Shown here one piece after another: positions 16,521-26,087 of a stretch of DNA of 64,000 bases; the first letter of the stretch is position 1; every line of letters begins with the position of its first letter. Source of the stretch: Victivallis sp. Marseille-Q1083 (lineage in GTDB: Bacteria > Verrucomicrobiota > Lentisphaeria > Victivallales > Victivallaceae); contig NZ_CAHJXL010000001.1 in assembly GCF_903645315.1 (NCBI RefSeq), positions 1,912,001-1,976,000 on the forward strand, read 5' to 3'. The position numbers and the translations under genes were made by a program. The notes under the pieces are model-generated. The model was not told the DNA's origin. It was given only the letters and a program-made list of their open reading frames with translations, and did no database searches.

Positions 16521-18323
16521 ATGGCTGAATATCGAAGCAACACATGTGCTGAACTGCGGAAAGCCGATGTCGGCAAGACCGTAAAACTGGCCGGCTGGAT
16601 TCACAGCGTGCGTGACCACGGCGGCGTTATTTTTATCGACCTGCGCGACCATTACGGCCTGACCCAGGTGGTGATCGATCCGGAGCGGGAGTTTTATCAG
16701 GAGCTGGAGCGCTGGCGGGTGGAGACGGTCGTCTCCTTTACCGGCAAGGTGGTCGCCCGCGCCGAAGGAACGGTCAATCCGAAGCTGGTTACCGGTGAAA
16801 TTGAAGTGGTGGCCGAGGCGATGGAAGTGCTCGGCGAGGCGGAGGTGCTGCCGTTCCTGATCGCCAAGGACGACCATGCGCCGGAGGCGCTGCGGCTGAA
16901 ATACCGTTTCCTCGACCTGCGGCGGGAGCGTCTGCACCAGAATATTCTGCTGCGTTCCCGGGTGATTGCCGAGATGCGCCGCTATATGACCGGCATCGGC
17001 TTCAATGAGTTTCAAACGCCGATTCTGACCGCCAGTTCGCCGGAAGGGGCGCGGGACTACCTGGTGCCGAGCCGCCTGCATCCGGGCAAGTTCTATGCCC
17101 TGCCGCAGGCGCCGCAGCAGTTCAAGCAGTTGCTGATGGTGGCCGGTTTCGACCGTTATTTCCAGATCGCCCCCTGTTTCCGGGACGAGGACGCCCGTGC
17201 CGACCGCTCGCCCGGCGAATTCTACCAGTTGGACATGGAGATGAGTTTCGCGACGCAGGATGAGATCTTTGCGGTGGTCGAAGGATTGTTCGTCGATGTT
17301 TTCAGCAAGTTTTCCTCGAAGAAATTCGACGGCGCGCCGTTCGTCCGGATTCCGTACCGCGAGGCGATGCGCCGTTTCGGCTCGGACAAGCCGGATTTGC
17401 GCAACCCGCTGGAGATGATCGACGTCACCGAACTTTTCCGCCATTGCGACTTCAAGGCTTTCGCTTCGACGGTGGCGGCCGGCGGCGTAGTGCGGGCGAT
17501 CAAAGCGCCGCAGGTGGCCGGCAAGCCGCGCAAATTTTTCGACGACATGATCAAATTTGCCCAGGAAAATGGCGCCCGGGGCATGGCTTACATCATCTGG
17601 ACCGGCAGTGAAGAGAAGAGCCCGATCGTCAAATTCCTGAGCCGTGAAGTGCTCGACGGTTTGAAGGCGGCCGGCGGAATCGCCGACGGCGATGCGCTGT
17701 TTTTCCTGGCCGATCAGGAAAAGGTGGTTCAGAAACTCGGCGGCGCGGTGATTCCGGAATTGGGTCGCCAGTTGGGATTGATCGATCCGGAGGTGTTCAA
17801 ATTCTGCTGGATCGTCGATTTCCCGATGTTCGAGACCGACGAGGAAACCGGCGAAATCTGTTTCAGCCACAATCCCTTTTCGATGCCGCAGGGCGGCATG
17901 GCGGCGTTGGAAAAGCAGGACCCGCTGGAAGTGCTCGCTTATCAATATGACATCGTCTGCAACGGCATCGAACTCTCTTCCGGCGCGATCCGGAACCATC
18001 GGCCGGAGATCATGTACCGGGCGTTTGAAATCGCCGGTTACGACCGTTCGGTGGTCGACGAGAAGTTCGGCGGCATGATCAACGCCTTCAAACTGGGAGC
18101 GCCGCCGCATGGTGGCATCGCGCCGGGGGTGGATCGCATGGTGATGCTGCTGGCGGATGAGCCGAATATCCGGGAAGTGATCGCCTTCCCGTTCAACCAG
18201 CAGGCGCAGGATTTGATGATGAACGCGCCGGCGGAAGTGACGGTCAAGCAGTTGCGGGAACTGCATCTGCAGGTGGTATTGCCGAAAAAAGAGAAAGAAA
18301 AGCTGGAAAAAGGCGGCGAATGA
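16521..18323 (+). CDS. aspS: Aspartate-tRNA ligase
   Basis: This 600-residue class II synthetase charges tRNA-Asp. The N-terminal OB-fold anticodon domain begins with [20 protein letters not shown]. Motif 2 is [21 protein letters not shown]. The GAD insertion typical of bacterial enzymes lies between about residues 290 and 410, and motif 3 is [20 protein letters not shown]. The length matches bacterial AspRS (about 590). The C-terminus is Lys/Glu-rich. Whether it also charges tRNA-Asn cannot be decided from this window; that would depend on gatCAB or asnS elsewhere. The start ATG is preceded by GTTGAGAAAAAA, a weak ribosome binding site. Confidence 0.97.
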   Translation: MAEYRSNTCAELRKADVGKTVKLAGWIHSVRDHGGVIFIDLRDHYGLTQVVIDPEREFYQELERWRVETVVSFTGKVVARAEGTVNPKLVTGEIEVVAEAMEVLGEAEVLPFLIAKDDHAPEALRLKYRFLDLRRERLHQNILLRSRVIAEMRRYMTGIGFNEFQTPILTASSPEGARDYLVPSRLHPGKFYALPQAPQQFKQLLMVAGFDRYFQIAPCFRDEDARADRSPGEFYQLDMEMSFATQDEIFAVVEGLFVDVFSKFSSKKFDGAPFVRIPYREAMRRFGSDKPDLRNPLEMIDVTELFRHCDFKAFASTVAAGGVVRAIKAPQVAGKPRKFFDDMIKFAQENGARGMAYIIWTGSEEKSPIVKFLSREVLDGLKAAGGIADGDALFFLADQEKVVQKLGGAVIPELGRQLGLIDPEVFKFCWIVDFPMFETDEETGEICFSHNPFSMPQGGMAALEKQDPLEVLAYQYDIVCNGIELSSGAIRNHRPEIMYRAFEIAGYDRSVVDEKFGGMINAFKLGAPPHGGIAPGVDRMVMLLADEPNIREVIAFPFNQQAQDLMMNAPAEVTVKQLRELHLQVVLPKKEKEKLEKGGE

Positions 18324-18448
18324 CCGTATTGTTTCCAGTCGTTTAAATGAGAGGGGTGAAGCGGTTGATTGGAAGGAACAACTTATTGTTTTGAGTTGTC
18401 TATTTCCAAGTTAGCTGTTTTACCCCTGATAAATTTATTAGGAGATAG

Positions 18449-19585
18449 ATGATGAAGAAAGTTTTGCTGGGTGCCATGGTTGTCGCTCTGGTGGTGATCG
18501 GTGCGTTCGAAGGACGTGGCAGCAATTCCGAATTGCTTGATTTCGTGCCTCGTAATTCGTCGGTGTTGTTTTTTATCAATCTGGAAGATTTCTTTCAGTC
18601 CCAGGCGGTTCAGGGCGTGCGCGATGAAAATATCGAGGTGGAGGCGGCGATGCAGGACCTCGAGAAAAAACTGGCACCCTTCCAGGTGACGCCGGATCAG
18701 CTCTGCCGGCAGGTGCTGATCGGCGCCAATGTGGCGAACATGAACGTTGCCGCACTGTTCCTGACCGATTTGCCGGAGGACAAGTGCAAGGATGTGCTCA
18801 ACGCCATGCAGGCCGACGAGTCCGGACGGACGGTGTCGGAGATGGAGACCAATGGCCGCAAAGTTTTTGTTTCGACCGTCAATCCCAACGATCCGGCCGA
18901 GCTGGCGAATGCCCCGGCTTTGACTTACGTCACGCCGAATATCGTTCTGGCGACGCAGTACAGCCAGGTTGGCGCCGTGCTTTCCGGGCTTGGCAAGGTT
19001 CTGCCGCGCGACCGCGAGGTGCTGGAAGTGGCGGAGGATATGCCGCAGGAGGCGTTGTTCTTTTTCGTCCTGAAAACCCCGAGCGGCGCCCAGCGGGAAG
19101 CGATGCCGCCGAATCCGCTGTTCAACATGGTCGATTTGTTGCAGCTGTACGGCAAACTGACCGGTGACAACGGCCGGGATGTCGAGTTGGATTCCACCAT
19201 TTATTGCCGTGATTTGCGCGGTTCCTCGACGCTCGCCACCCAGTTGCAGGCGTCGGCGGCGATGATTACGACGATGGTTTTCAGCGATGAGCCGGACTTG
19301 GGCAGGCAGTTGTTGGAGTGCATCAAGATCTCCCGCGACCGGGAGGATGTCACGGTAAAAGTCAAAGTGCCGGAGGCGCTGGGCAGCGAAGTGGCGGATT
19401 ATATCGCCTACAAGGGCACCCAGATGCAGAAAAATGGGGAAAATCCGCTCCAGATGATGCCACTGCCCGGGTTGGCGCCGGCGGAAAATGCCGGAGAGGC
19501 GACGGTTACAGTCGAAGGCGACGGCACGGGCGAGATGAAGCTGGAAGATTTGCTGAATGAAATTCCGGTTCAGGATGCGCAATGA
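18449..19585 (+). CDS. Unknown exported protein, related to the protein at 27419
   Basis: The 378-residue product starts with a signal or anchor segment (MKKVLLGAMVVALVVIGAF) and is otherwise soluble, so it is predicted to be periplasmic or envelope-attached. The mature part opens with LLDFVPRNSSVLFFINLEDF. That resembles the opening of the protein at 27419 (VTDLIPQGADGAIWLRNE). Both also share a late helix rich in Thr and Ile followed by a segment with LKVT or VTVKV. I do not recognise a named family; the layout recalls proteins with repeated beta domains such as DUF3352, but this is weak. Two ATG codons occur in tandem after TTAGGAGAT. It is followed closely by the transglycosylase gene. 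Confidence 0.7.
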   Translation: MMKKVLLGAMVVALVVIGAFEGRGSNSELLDFVPRNSSVLFFINLEDFFQSQAVQGVRDENIEVEAAMQDLEKKLAPFQVTPDQLCRQVLIGANVANMNVAALFLTDLPEDKCKDVLNAMQADESGRTVSEMETNGRKVFVSTVNPNDPAELANAPALTYVTPNIVLATQYSQVGAVLSGLGKVLPRDREVLEVAEDMPQEALFFFVLKTPSGAQREAMPPNPLFNMVDLLQLYGKLTGDNGRDVELDSTIYCRDLRGSSTLATQLQASAAMITTMVFSDEPDLGRQLLECIKISRDREDVTVKVKVPEALGSEVADYIAYKGTQMQKNGENPLQMMPLPGLAPAENAGEATVTVEGDGTGEMKLEDLLNEIPVQDAQ

Positions 19586-19610
19586 GTTTATCGAATCCTG
19601 CCGGTAGAAG

Positions 19611-20219
19611 ATGAGGATCGGCGTCCGTCAGCGCCGCCGGTCCGGCAAACGGCGGTTCGGCTGCCTTTTTTATCTGCTTATGCTGACGTTGCTGGGCGGA
19701 ATGGGCGTGGCCGGCTGGCTGGTCGCTCGTGATCTGCTGGATTATTGGGTGGATGACGACCGTTTCGATTCTTATATTCAGGCCGCCGCCGCCAAATACG
19801 CGGTGGACAGCCGGTTGATCAAAGCGGTGATCTTCGAAGAGAGCCGTTTCGATCCGGCGGCGGTCGGCAGTTCTGGGGAAATCGGTTTGATGCAGGTGTT
19901 GCCGTCCGGCGCCGTGGCGGACTGGGCGGAGGAGCAGCGCCAGGCGCCGCCTTCGACGGTGATGCTGTTTTCGCCGGAGTTGAATATCGAGATCGGCAGT
20001 TGGTATTTGGGAAAAGCGTTGCGGCGCTGGCAGCAGTATGAACACGGCACCGAACTGGCGCTTTGTCAGTACAATGCCGGCGGCTCGCGGGCCGAGAACT
20101 GGAAGCCGCCGACGCCGGATGGCGAGGTGTTGGACCGGATTGATTTTAAAAGTACGCGGCGATATGTGGAAAACATCATGGCGCGTTATCGGGATTATTG
20201 TGAAGAAGCCGAGCAATGA
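19611..20219 (+). CDS. Membrane-anchored lytic transglycosylase (SLT domain)
   Basis: The 202-residue protein has a basic N-terminus, one membrane helix (about residues 18-38), and a GH23 lysozyme-like domain. The catalytic glutamate lies in IFEESRFDP (about E77), followed by GSSGEIGLMQVLPSGA and by the ALCQYNAGGSRAENW motif. Such enzymes cleave peptidoglycan between MurNAc and GlcNAc to give 1,6-anhydro products during wall turnover or during insertion of envelope machines. It is the second of three closely spaced plus-strand genes, 25 bases after the previous stop and 7 bases before the next start. Its position in an envelope-related set is consistent, but the in vivo target is unknown. Confidence 0.92.
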   Translation: MRIGVRQRRRSGKRRFGCLFYLLMLTLLGGMGVAGWLVARDLLDYWVDDDRFDSYIQAAAAKYAVDSRLIKAVIFEESRFDPAAVGSSGEIGLMQVLPSGAVADWAEEQRQAPPSTVMLFSPELNIEIGSWYLGKALRRWQQYEHGTELALCQYNAGGSRAENWKPPTPDGEVLDRIDFKSTRRYVENIMARYRDYCEEAEQ

Positions 20220-20226
20220 GGAGTAG

Positions 20227-20940
20227 ATGGCGATGAAAGGCGGAAAGATTTGGCCGGGGCTGCTGACGGCGGCGTTGGCGTTTACCGGTGTTCTGGCGGC
20301 GGAAAGCGCCGCCTGGCGGGAGAATTTTGCCGATACCGAGAAAAAAGACGGCCGGCTCGAAGCGGTAGGCTGGAAACTGGATGCGACGAAGTTCGGCGTG
20401 CCGAAGACCAAATTTTACGTCGAGCCGGAGGAGAGCGCCGAGGACAAGCAGGTTCTGGTCATCGACAGTGAAAAGGCGACCGGCTGCATTTTGTATGATT
20501 TGTCCGACAAGGTCGATTTGCAGAAGACGCCGATCATGCGCTGGCGCTGGCGGGTCAAGACGCTGCCGGACGGCGCGGACGGCCGGGACGAGGACAAGGA
20601 TGACCAGGCGGTGGCGATCTATATCGGAACCAATGCCCTGCTCGGCAAACGCAGCATCGCTTACCGCTGGGAAACCGATACGCCGAAGGATTATGCCGGG
20701 GAAGTCAAATATGCCGGCGGTTTGATGCGGGTCAAATATTTCGTCGTGGAAAATAAGGAGACGCCGGCGGGGGAATGGGTGACTGAAGAGCGCAACGTGG
20801 CGGAGGATTTCAAGGCTGCTTACGGGTCGGTGCCGAAGAAGTTTGCGATCAGCGTTTGCGGCAACAGCCAGTATACGAAGACGGATACCAGAGCCGAGAT
20901 TGATTATATCGAATTTGTGGCGAAATCGGACCAGAAATGA
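20227..20940 (+). CDS. DUF3047 family exported protein
   Basis: This 237-residue protein has an N-terminal signal peptide (residues 5-23, ending LAAES). The mature part carries the signature I associate with DUF3047: MRWRWRVKTLPDGADGR, then DDQAVAIYIG and the YRWETD motif. The fold is likely a beta sandwich. No enzyme activity has been established for the family to my knowledge. The start at 20227 follows GAGGAG; a second ATG two codons later is an alternative. It closes the three-gene set behind aspS and is followed by a clear terminator. Its role in the envelope or in carbohydrate binding is open. Confidence 0.8.
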   Translation: MAMKGGKIWPGLLTAALAFTGVLAAESAAWRENFADTEKKDGRLEAVGWKLDATKFGVPKTKFYVEPEESAEDKQVLVIDSEKATGCILYDLSDKVDLQKTPIMRWRWRVKTLPDGADGRDEDKDDQAVAIYIGTNALLGKRSIAYRWETDTPKDYAGEVKYAGGLMRVKYFVVENKETPAGEWVTEERNVAEDFKAAYGSVPKKFAISVCGNSQYTKTDTRAEIDYIEFVAKSDQK

Positions 20941-20954
20941 CGGGGCGTTGTTCC

Positions 20955-20979
20955 ACGGCCGGGCGATCGGCCGTTTTTT
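20955..20979 (+). terminator. Rho-independent terminator after the DUF3047 gene
   Basis: ACGGCC and GGCCGT arms flank a short loop and are followed by six T residues. Confidence 0.85.
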
Positions 20980-21015
20980 GTATCGCAACAATCGTTCCCG
21001 AAGGAAGTTGAGGGC

Positions 21016-21660
21016 ATGGACGACGGTGAAATGACGGAAGGGGCGGCGTCCGGCGCGGCTCCGGCGGCGGAATTGAGCCGGTTGGGCAAGCTGTGGACGC
21101 TGTTTTTCGTTTTTGCGAAGATCGCCACCTTCGTCATCGGCGGCGGCTATGCGATTCTGCCGGTGGCCGAGCGGGAGTTTGCCGAGAAGCGCGGCTGGAT
21201 CAAGGATGAAGAGCTGTTGGATATGCTGGCGATCGTCCAGACGGTGCCGGGGATCATCGCCGGCAATACGGCGATTTACATCGGGTACCGGGTGGCCGGT
21301 TTCTGGGGCGCGCTCTGTTCGCTCATCGGTATTGCGCTGCCTTCGGTGGTGATCATCACCTTGATTGCGGCGTTTTTCTCGCGCACCCCGATGGATAACG
21401 TCTGGCTGCAGGGGGCTTTCATCGGCGTGCGTGCGGCGATTTGCGGCCTGATGCTTGCGACCGCCTGGAAGATGTGGGGCAAGGTCATGGACGGAGTCGT
21501 ACCCTATCTGCTCGGATTGGGCGGGGCCGCCGGGATTGTCATGTTCTCGTGGAATCCGGCGCTGGTGATCGTGGCCGCCGCGCTGGTCGGTGCGGCGTAT
21601 TATCCGGCCTGCTGGTATTGGACCGCCCGCCGGCGGGCGGCAGGGAACGGCGGCGAATGA
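21016..21660 (+). CDS. Chromate transporter family protein, first half (short-chain CHR)
   Basis: The 214-residue membrane protein is one half of a CHR transporter. It has the signature TFVIGGGYAILPVAEREF, then LDMLAIVQTVPGIIAGNTAIYIG, followed by several hydrophobic helices. Such short proteins occur in tandem pairs that together match the duplicated long-chain ChrA. The family exports chromate or related oxyanions in some bacteria, but in many genomes the natural substrate is unknown. The next gene overlaps it by four bases (ATGA) and encodes the partner half, so the two are translationally coupled. The ATG at 21016 follows GAAGGAAGTTGAGGGC. Confidence 0.9.
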   Translation: MDDGEMTEGAASGAAPAAELSRLGKLWTLFFVFAKIATFVIGGGYAILPVAEREFAEKRGWIKDEELLDMLAIVQTVPGIIAGNTAIYIGYRVAGFWGALCSLIGIALPSVVIITLIAAFFSRTPMDNVWLQGAFIGVRAAICGLMLATAWKMWGKVMDGVVPYLLGLGGAAGIVMFSWNPALVIVAAALVGAAYYPACWYWTARRRAAGNGGE

Positions 21661-22253
21661 GCTATCTGGAGATTTATCTTTGTTTTGTCAAGCTGGGCTG
21701 TCTGTGTGTCGGCGGCGGCAATGCGATGCTGCCGTTGTTCATCGAGGAGATGGTCAACAAGCGCGGCTTGCTCACCATCGAACAATTCGGCAACCTGGTG
21801 TCGATCGCCCAGATGACGCCCGGCCCGATCGGTGTGAATACCGCAACTTACGTCGGTTATCTGCAGGGCGGTATTCCCGGCGCGGTGATCGGAACTTTCG
21901 GACTTTTGACGCCGGGAGTGCTGCTGGTGATCGCGGCGGTCTATTACATCCGCCGCTGGGAGCACAATGCGCTGGTGCAGGGAGTGCTGACCGGCATTCG
22001 GCCGGCCTCGCTGGGGCTGCTGGTGGCGGCGATCGTCATTTTTTCGGAAATGTCGGTGTTCAGCGCCCGGCTGCCGTGGTCGTGGGTGTGCGATTGTTTC
22101 ACCGGCACGATTCGCGCTTTTCCGGCCGTGAAAGTTCGTTTCCCGGCGCTGCTGATCTGCGTCGGCGCGGCGGTCGGTCTGTTGAAAACGAAAATCAATG
22201 TGGTGTATTTTATCATCGGCGGCGCGGTGCTGGGGGCGCTGATCTGCCGGTGA
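21657..22253 (+). CDS. Chromate transporter family protein, second half (short-chain CHR)
   Basis: The 198-residue product matches the first half of the pair in layout. It has a Gly-rich signature (GCLCVGGGNAMLPLFIEEM), then NLVSIAQMTPGPIGVNTATYVGYL, and hydrophobic helices to the C-terminus. The ATG overlaps the previous stop (ATGA), giving a 198-residue protein of the expected size; the frame is open upstream within the first gene but would not make a sensible start. The two halves probably form a heterodimer in the inner membrane. Substrate not known. Confidence 0.9.
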   Translation: MSYLEIYLCFVKLGCLCVGGGNAMLPLFIEEMVNKRGLLTIEQFGNLVSIAQMTPGPIGVNTATYVGYLQGGIPGAVIGTFGLLTPGVLLVIAAVYYIRRWEHNALVQGVLTGIRPASLGLLVAAIVIFSEMSVFSARLPWSWVCDCFTGTIRAFPAVKVRFPALLICVGAAVGLLKTKINVVYFIIGGAVLGALICR

Positions 22254-22278
22254 GCGATCAGGAACAAAGGAAGCAGTT

Positions 22279-23094
22279 ATGAAGATCACGTATGGGATTT
22301 CCCTCTATGACTACATCGAAATTCCGGCGGGAGAGCTGGTGGCGATCTTGCGGGAAAACCGGGTGGAAGCGCTGGAATTCTTTCACGGGATGTTTGCACA
22401 GGGCGACATCCTGGAGACGCTGGAGTTGTTCCGGCAACTGGTCTTTTCCGGATCGGTCGTCAGAACCAGTTGGCATATGCCGTTCTGCTGCGGGTATGAT
22501 TTGTCGACGGTGCCGGAGAATTACTGGAACCAGGAACGGCTCAACTTCGCCAGCCAGCTCGGGCTGGCCCGGCTGCTGAATGCCGGAATCGCGGTATTTC
22601 ATTCCAGTTTGGAGCCGATTCTCAATTACGAACGAACCCGGAAGATCGGCAATGTGATCGCCAATTGCGAAGCGCTGGCGCCGGTGTTGAAGGCGAACCG
22701 GGTCAAGGGTGCCTTGGAGCTGCTGCCGCGCAGTTGCATCGGCAACACGGTCGAGGAACTGCAGTATATCATCGAGCGGCTCGACCCGGAGGTCTATGGA
22801 GTTTGTTTGGATTTGAATCATTGCATGGATCGTTACCGGGAACTGCCGGATGCCATTCGCGCGTTGGGCGGCCGGCTGCTGGAGCTGCACGTTTCGGATT
22901 ACGACGGCGTCGATGAAAAGCACTGGGTGCCGGGGGAAGGCGTCAACGACTGGCCGGCGATCATGGCGGCGTTGAAGGAGATCGATTATGACGGCCAGTT
23001 TGTTTACGAAACCCGCTCGAAAGGCGGTACGGTACGGGACCGCATTGGAAAATTAACCGAAAATTATCGTTGGCTCAGTACATTATCGAAGTGA
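22279..23094 (+). CDS. Sugar phosphate isomerase/epimerase-like TIM barrel protein
   Basis: The 271-residue product is of the AP endonuclease 2/xylose isomerase-like TIM barrel class. It has REN-RVEALEFF near the N-terminus, a metal-site acid in KGALELLPRS, YGVCLDLNHCMD with Asp and His, LLELHVSDYDGVDEKHWVPGEG, and a final FVYETRSKG with the last acid. The order Glu, Asp-His, His-Asp, Glu fits metal binding. Substrate cannot be named; family members isomerise or epimerise keto-sugars such as tagatose, inosose or hydroxypyruvate. It has a good ribosome binding site (AAAGGAAGC). It lies between the chromate pair and the Ca2+-ATPase gene, with no carbohydrate transporter close by. Confidence 0.8.
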   Translation: MKITYGISLYDYIEIPAGELVAILRENRVEALEFFHGMFAQGDILETLELFRQLVFSGSVVRTSWHMPFCCGYDLSTVPENYWNQERLNFASQLGLARLLNAGIAVFHSSLEPILNYERTRKIGNVIANCEALAPVLKANRVKGALELLPRSCIGNTVEELQYIIERLDPEVYGVCLDLNHCMDRYRELPDAIRALGGRLLELHVSDYDGVDEKHWVPGEGVNDWPAIMAALKEIDYDGQFVYETRSKGGTVRDRIGKLTENYRWLSTLSK

Positions 23095-23110
23095 GTGACA
23101 GGAAGAAAAG

Positions 23111-26038
23111 ATGCAGGAACGCGAAGTGACCGGTTCCACCCGGTTTCAGGGGTTGTCCGCCGCTCAGGTCGCGGACAGCCGTCGGGAACATGGCAGCAAT
23201 GTTTTGAATCCGCCCGCCCGCCAGGTGTGGTGGAAGCAATTTCTGGGAAAATTCGACGATCCGGTCATCCGGATTTTAATCATCGCCGCCGTCGTGGCGA
23301 TGGGCACCGGCGAGCTTATCGAAGGCGCCGGAATTCTGGTCGCGATTTTTCTGGCCACCGGACTGGCTTTCCTCAATGAATTCAAGGCGGAAAAAGAGTT
23401 TGACATCCTGAACAAAGTCAATGATGACGTGCCGGTCAAAGTGATCCGCGACGGCCGCTTCCAGGTGATTCCGAAAAAAGAAGTGGTCGTCGGCGATGTG
23501 GCGTTCATCGAATTGGGCGAGGAGTGCCCGGCCGACGGCAGGGTGCTGGACGCGGTCAATCTGCAACTCGATCAATCCCGGTTGACCGGGGAATCCGATC
23601 CGGTCGCCAAGCTGCCGTTCGACAGTCCGGAAATCGCGGCTGACGACGGCGATACTTATCCGGCTTATCTGGTGTTGCGCGGCACCCCGGTGGTCGACGG
23701 TTACGGTTATATCGAAGTGACCGCCGTCGGGGCCGGCACCGAAATCGGCCGCACGGCGCTGGCGGCCTCCGAAGAGACCGACGGCGATACGCCGTTGAGC
23801 CGACAGTTGAAAAAATTGGGCAAATTGATCGGGGTGATCGGCTTCGGGGTCGCGACGGTGACTTTTGCCGCCTTGGTCGTTCGCGGCGTGGCGTTGAAAA
23901 CGTTGACGCAGAGCGCCGCCCAGTGGAGCGTTTCCGCCATTCTGCTGGCGGCGATCGTCGTCGCGCTGGCGCGGGTTTGGCTGCCGGTCTGTTTTGACGG
24001 CTGGGAGTTGTGGAAAGGCCGCGACGCGGCGCCGGGCTGGTTGAAGAAAGGAGCGGCGCGCGGCTGGGGACTGATGGTGGCGTTGGGCGCCGGCATTGCC
24101 GCGCTCGGTCTGGCAATCCTCTGGATTGGCGGCGTTCTGCCGGCGTCCCCGGCCGGCTGGATCAACGCGGCGGCGCTGCCGCACTTCATCAATTTCTTCA
24201 TGATTGCGGTGACGCTGATCGTCGTCGCCGTGCCGGAAGGGCTGGCGATGAGCGTGACGCTCAGCCTGGCTTACAGCATGCGCAAGATGACCGCCGCCAA
24301 CAATCTGGTCCGCAAAATGCACGCGTGCGAGACGATCGGTGCGGCGACGGTGATCTGTACGGACAAAACCGGCACTTTGACGATGAACCGGATGACGGTG
24401 ATGACGGCGGAATTCGCGGCTCTGCAGGGGAAAACGCCGGAGAACGCGTTGAACTTTGTCGCCGTTGCGATGGCGGCCAACTCCAGCGCCAATCTGTCGC
24501 GCGCCGGGGATGGCCGGGCGACGGCGGTCGGCAACCCGACCGAAGGCGCGTTGCTGTTGTGGCTGGAAAAGCAGGACATTGATTATGAACCGGTGCGGGA
24601 GTCGTTCCGGATTCTGCACCAATGGACTTTTTCGACCGAGCGGAAATTCATGGCGACCAAGGGAATTCGTCATGGGGAGCAAACGGAACTGCTGCTGGTC
24701 AAAGGAGCGCCGGAAATCATCCTGAACCGTTGCGTGGCGATCGAACACGCCGATGCTGTGGCGGAGTTGACGGACGCCGAGCGGCAGGATATCCTTCGCC
24801 GGCTGCTGGAATTCCAGCAGCGCGGCATGCGGACCCTGGGATTTGCCTGGAAGGAGAATCCGGCGGCCGGCGATGAACTTGCCGACGTGGCGGTTGGCTT
24901 GACCTGGCAGGGGTTTGTCGCCATTGCCGACCCGGTCCGGCCGGATGTGCCGGCGGCAGTCCAGGCCTGTTACGACGCCGGCATCAAGGTGAAGATGGTT
25001 ACCGGCGACAATCCGGAAACCGCCCGGGAAATCGGCCGCCAGATTCACCTGTGGGATGACCGGGAAGCCGGCGAGGGCGAAATCATCACCGGAGCCGAAT
25101 TCGCCGCGCTGCCCGACGGGGAGGCGGTGGCCGCCGCGGTGAAATTGAAGATCATGGCCCGGGCCCGGCCGAACGACAAGTTGAAACTGGTCAAAGCGTT
25201 GAAGAGCGCCGGCGAGATCGTCGCCGTCACCGGCGACGGCACCAACGACGCTCCGGCGATGAATTATGCCGACGTCGGCATCGCGATGGGCAAAACCGGT
25301 ACGGCGATCGCCAAGGAGGCGGCCGACATCATTTTGCTGGACGACTCGTTCGGCAGTATTGTCAATGCGGTGATGTGGGGGCGTTCGCTCTACCGCAACA
25401 TCCAGCGCTTCATTCTCTTTCAATTGACCGTCAACGTCGTGGCGTTGTCGATTGCCATGCTGGGGCCGTTCATCGGCATCGAATTTCCGTTGACGGTCAT
25501 CCAGATGCTGTGGGTCAATCTGATCATGGATACCTTTGCCGCGCTGGCGCTGGCGACGGAGCCGCCGAGCCGCGAGGTGATGAATCTGCCGCCGCGGCGG
25601 AACGACGCTTTTATCGTCACGCCGGGCATGTGGCGGGGTATTTTTGGGGTGTCGGCGATTTTTCTGCTGATGCTAGTCGGTCTGTTGAGCTGGATGGATT
25701 GCCGGGATTATGAAAATGACCGGTACTGGCAATCGATTTTCTTCAGCTTGTTCGTCTTTCTGCAATTCTGGAATATGTTCAATGCCAAATGTTACGGCAG
25801 CTGCCGGTCGATTTTCAGCCGTTTGTTCGACAACCGGGCCTTTCTGCTGATCGCCGGCGGTATTCTGGTCGGCCAGGTCATTCTGGTGGAAATCGGCGGC
25901 GAGGTGTTCCGGACGACGCCGCTGGGCTGGAAAGAGTGGCTGGCGGTGATCGGCGCTTCTTCGGTGATCCTGTGGTGCGGCGAAGCGGTGCGGTTCGGCG
26001 GCCGGCTGAAACGGCGAAAGACGGGACGGAGCGCATGA
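23111..26038 (+). CDS. P-type calcium-transporting ATPase (P2 type)
   Basis: This 975-residue inner-membrane ATPase exports Ca2+ using ATP. The actuator domain contains LTGESDPV. The phosphorylation loop is CTDKTGTLTMNR (about D418), the nucleotide domain has LVKGAPEIIL, and the hinge is [12 protein letters not shown]. The M4 signature FFMIAVTLIVVAVPEGLAMSV carries the PEGL motif of the SERCA/PMCA group. An extra piece of roughly 60 residues (about 275-340) with added hydrophobic stretches lies between M3 and M4, not seen in the compact Listeria-type pump. The ATG at 23111 follows CAGGAAGAAAAG. It may form an operon with the NhaC antiporter gene 50 bases downstream. Confidence 0.93.
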   Translation: MQEREVTGSTRFQGLSAAQVADSRREHGSNVLNPPARQVWWKQFLGKFDDPVIRILIIAAVVAMGTGELIEGAGILVAIFLATGLAFLNEFKAEKEFDILNKVNDDVPVKVIRDGRFQVIPKKEVVVGDVAFIELGEECPADGRVLDAVNLQLDQSRLTGESDPVAKLPFDSPEIAADDGDTYPAYLVLRGTPVVDGYGYIEVTAVGAGTEIGRTALAASEETDGDTPLSRQLKKLGKLIGVIGFGVATVTFAALVVRGVALKTLTQSAAQWSVSAILLAAIVVALARVWLPVCFDGWELWKGRDAAPGWLKKGAARGWGLMVALGAGIAALGLAILWIGGVLPASPAGWINAAALPHFINFFMIAVTLIVVAVPEGLAMSVTLSLAYSMRKMTAANNLVRKMHACETIGAATVICTDKTGTLTMNRMTVMTAEFAALQGKTPENALNFVAVAMAANSSANLSRAGDGRATAVGNPTEGALLLWLEKQDIDYEPVRESFRILHQWTFSTERKFMATKGIRHGEQTELLLVKGAPEIILNRCVAIEHADAVAELTDAERQDILRRLLEFQQRGMRTLGFAWKENPAAGDELADVAVGLTWQGFVAIADPVRPDVPAAVQACYDAGIKVKMVTGDNPETAREIGRQIHLWDDREAGEGEIITGAEFAALPDGEAVAAAVKLKIMARARPNDKLKLVKALKSAGEIVAVTGDGTNDAPAMNYADVGIAMGKTGTAIAKEAADIILLDDSFGSIVNAVMWGRSLYRNIQRFILFQLTVNVVALSIAMLGPFIGIEFPLTVIQMLWVNLIMDTFAALALATEPPSREVMNLPPRRNDAFIVTPGMWRGIFGVSAIFLLMLVGLLSWMDCRDYENDRYWQSIFFSLFVFLQFWNMFNAKCYGSCRSIFSRLFDNRAFLLIAGGILVGQVILVEIGGEVFRTTPLGWKEWLAVIGASSVILWCGEAVRFGGRLKRRKTGRSA

Positions 26039-26087
26039 GCGGTCGACTGCAAACAATCAATTTTTTTTCGGAGAGAAACTGGTAACG

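Noticed and set aside
16353-18266. 637-codon open frame opposite aspS
   Set aside because: Antisense shadow of a well recognised gene, with no ribosome binding site.
23276-25423. 715-codon open frame opposite the Ca2+-ATPase gene
   Set aside because: Antisense shadow; the translation is Arg/His/Gln-rich without domain features.
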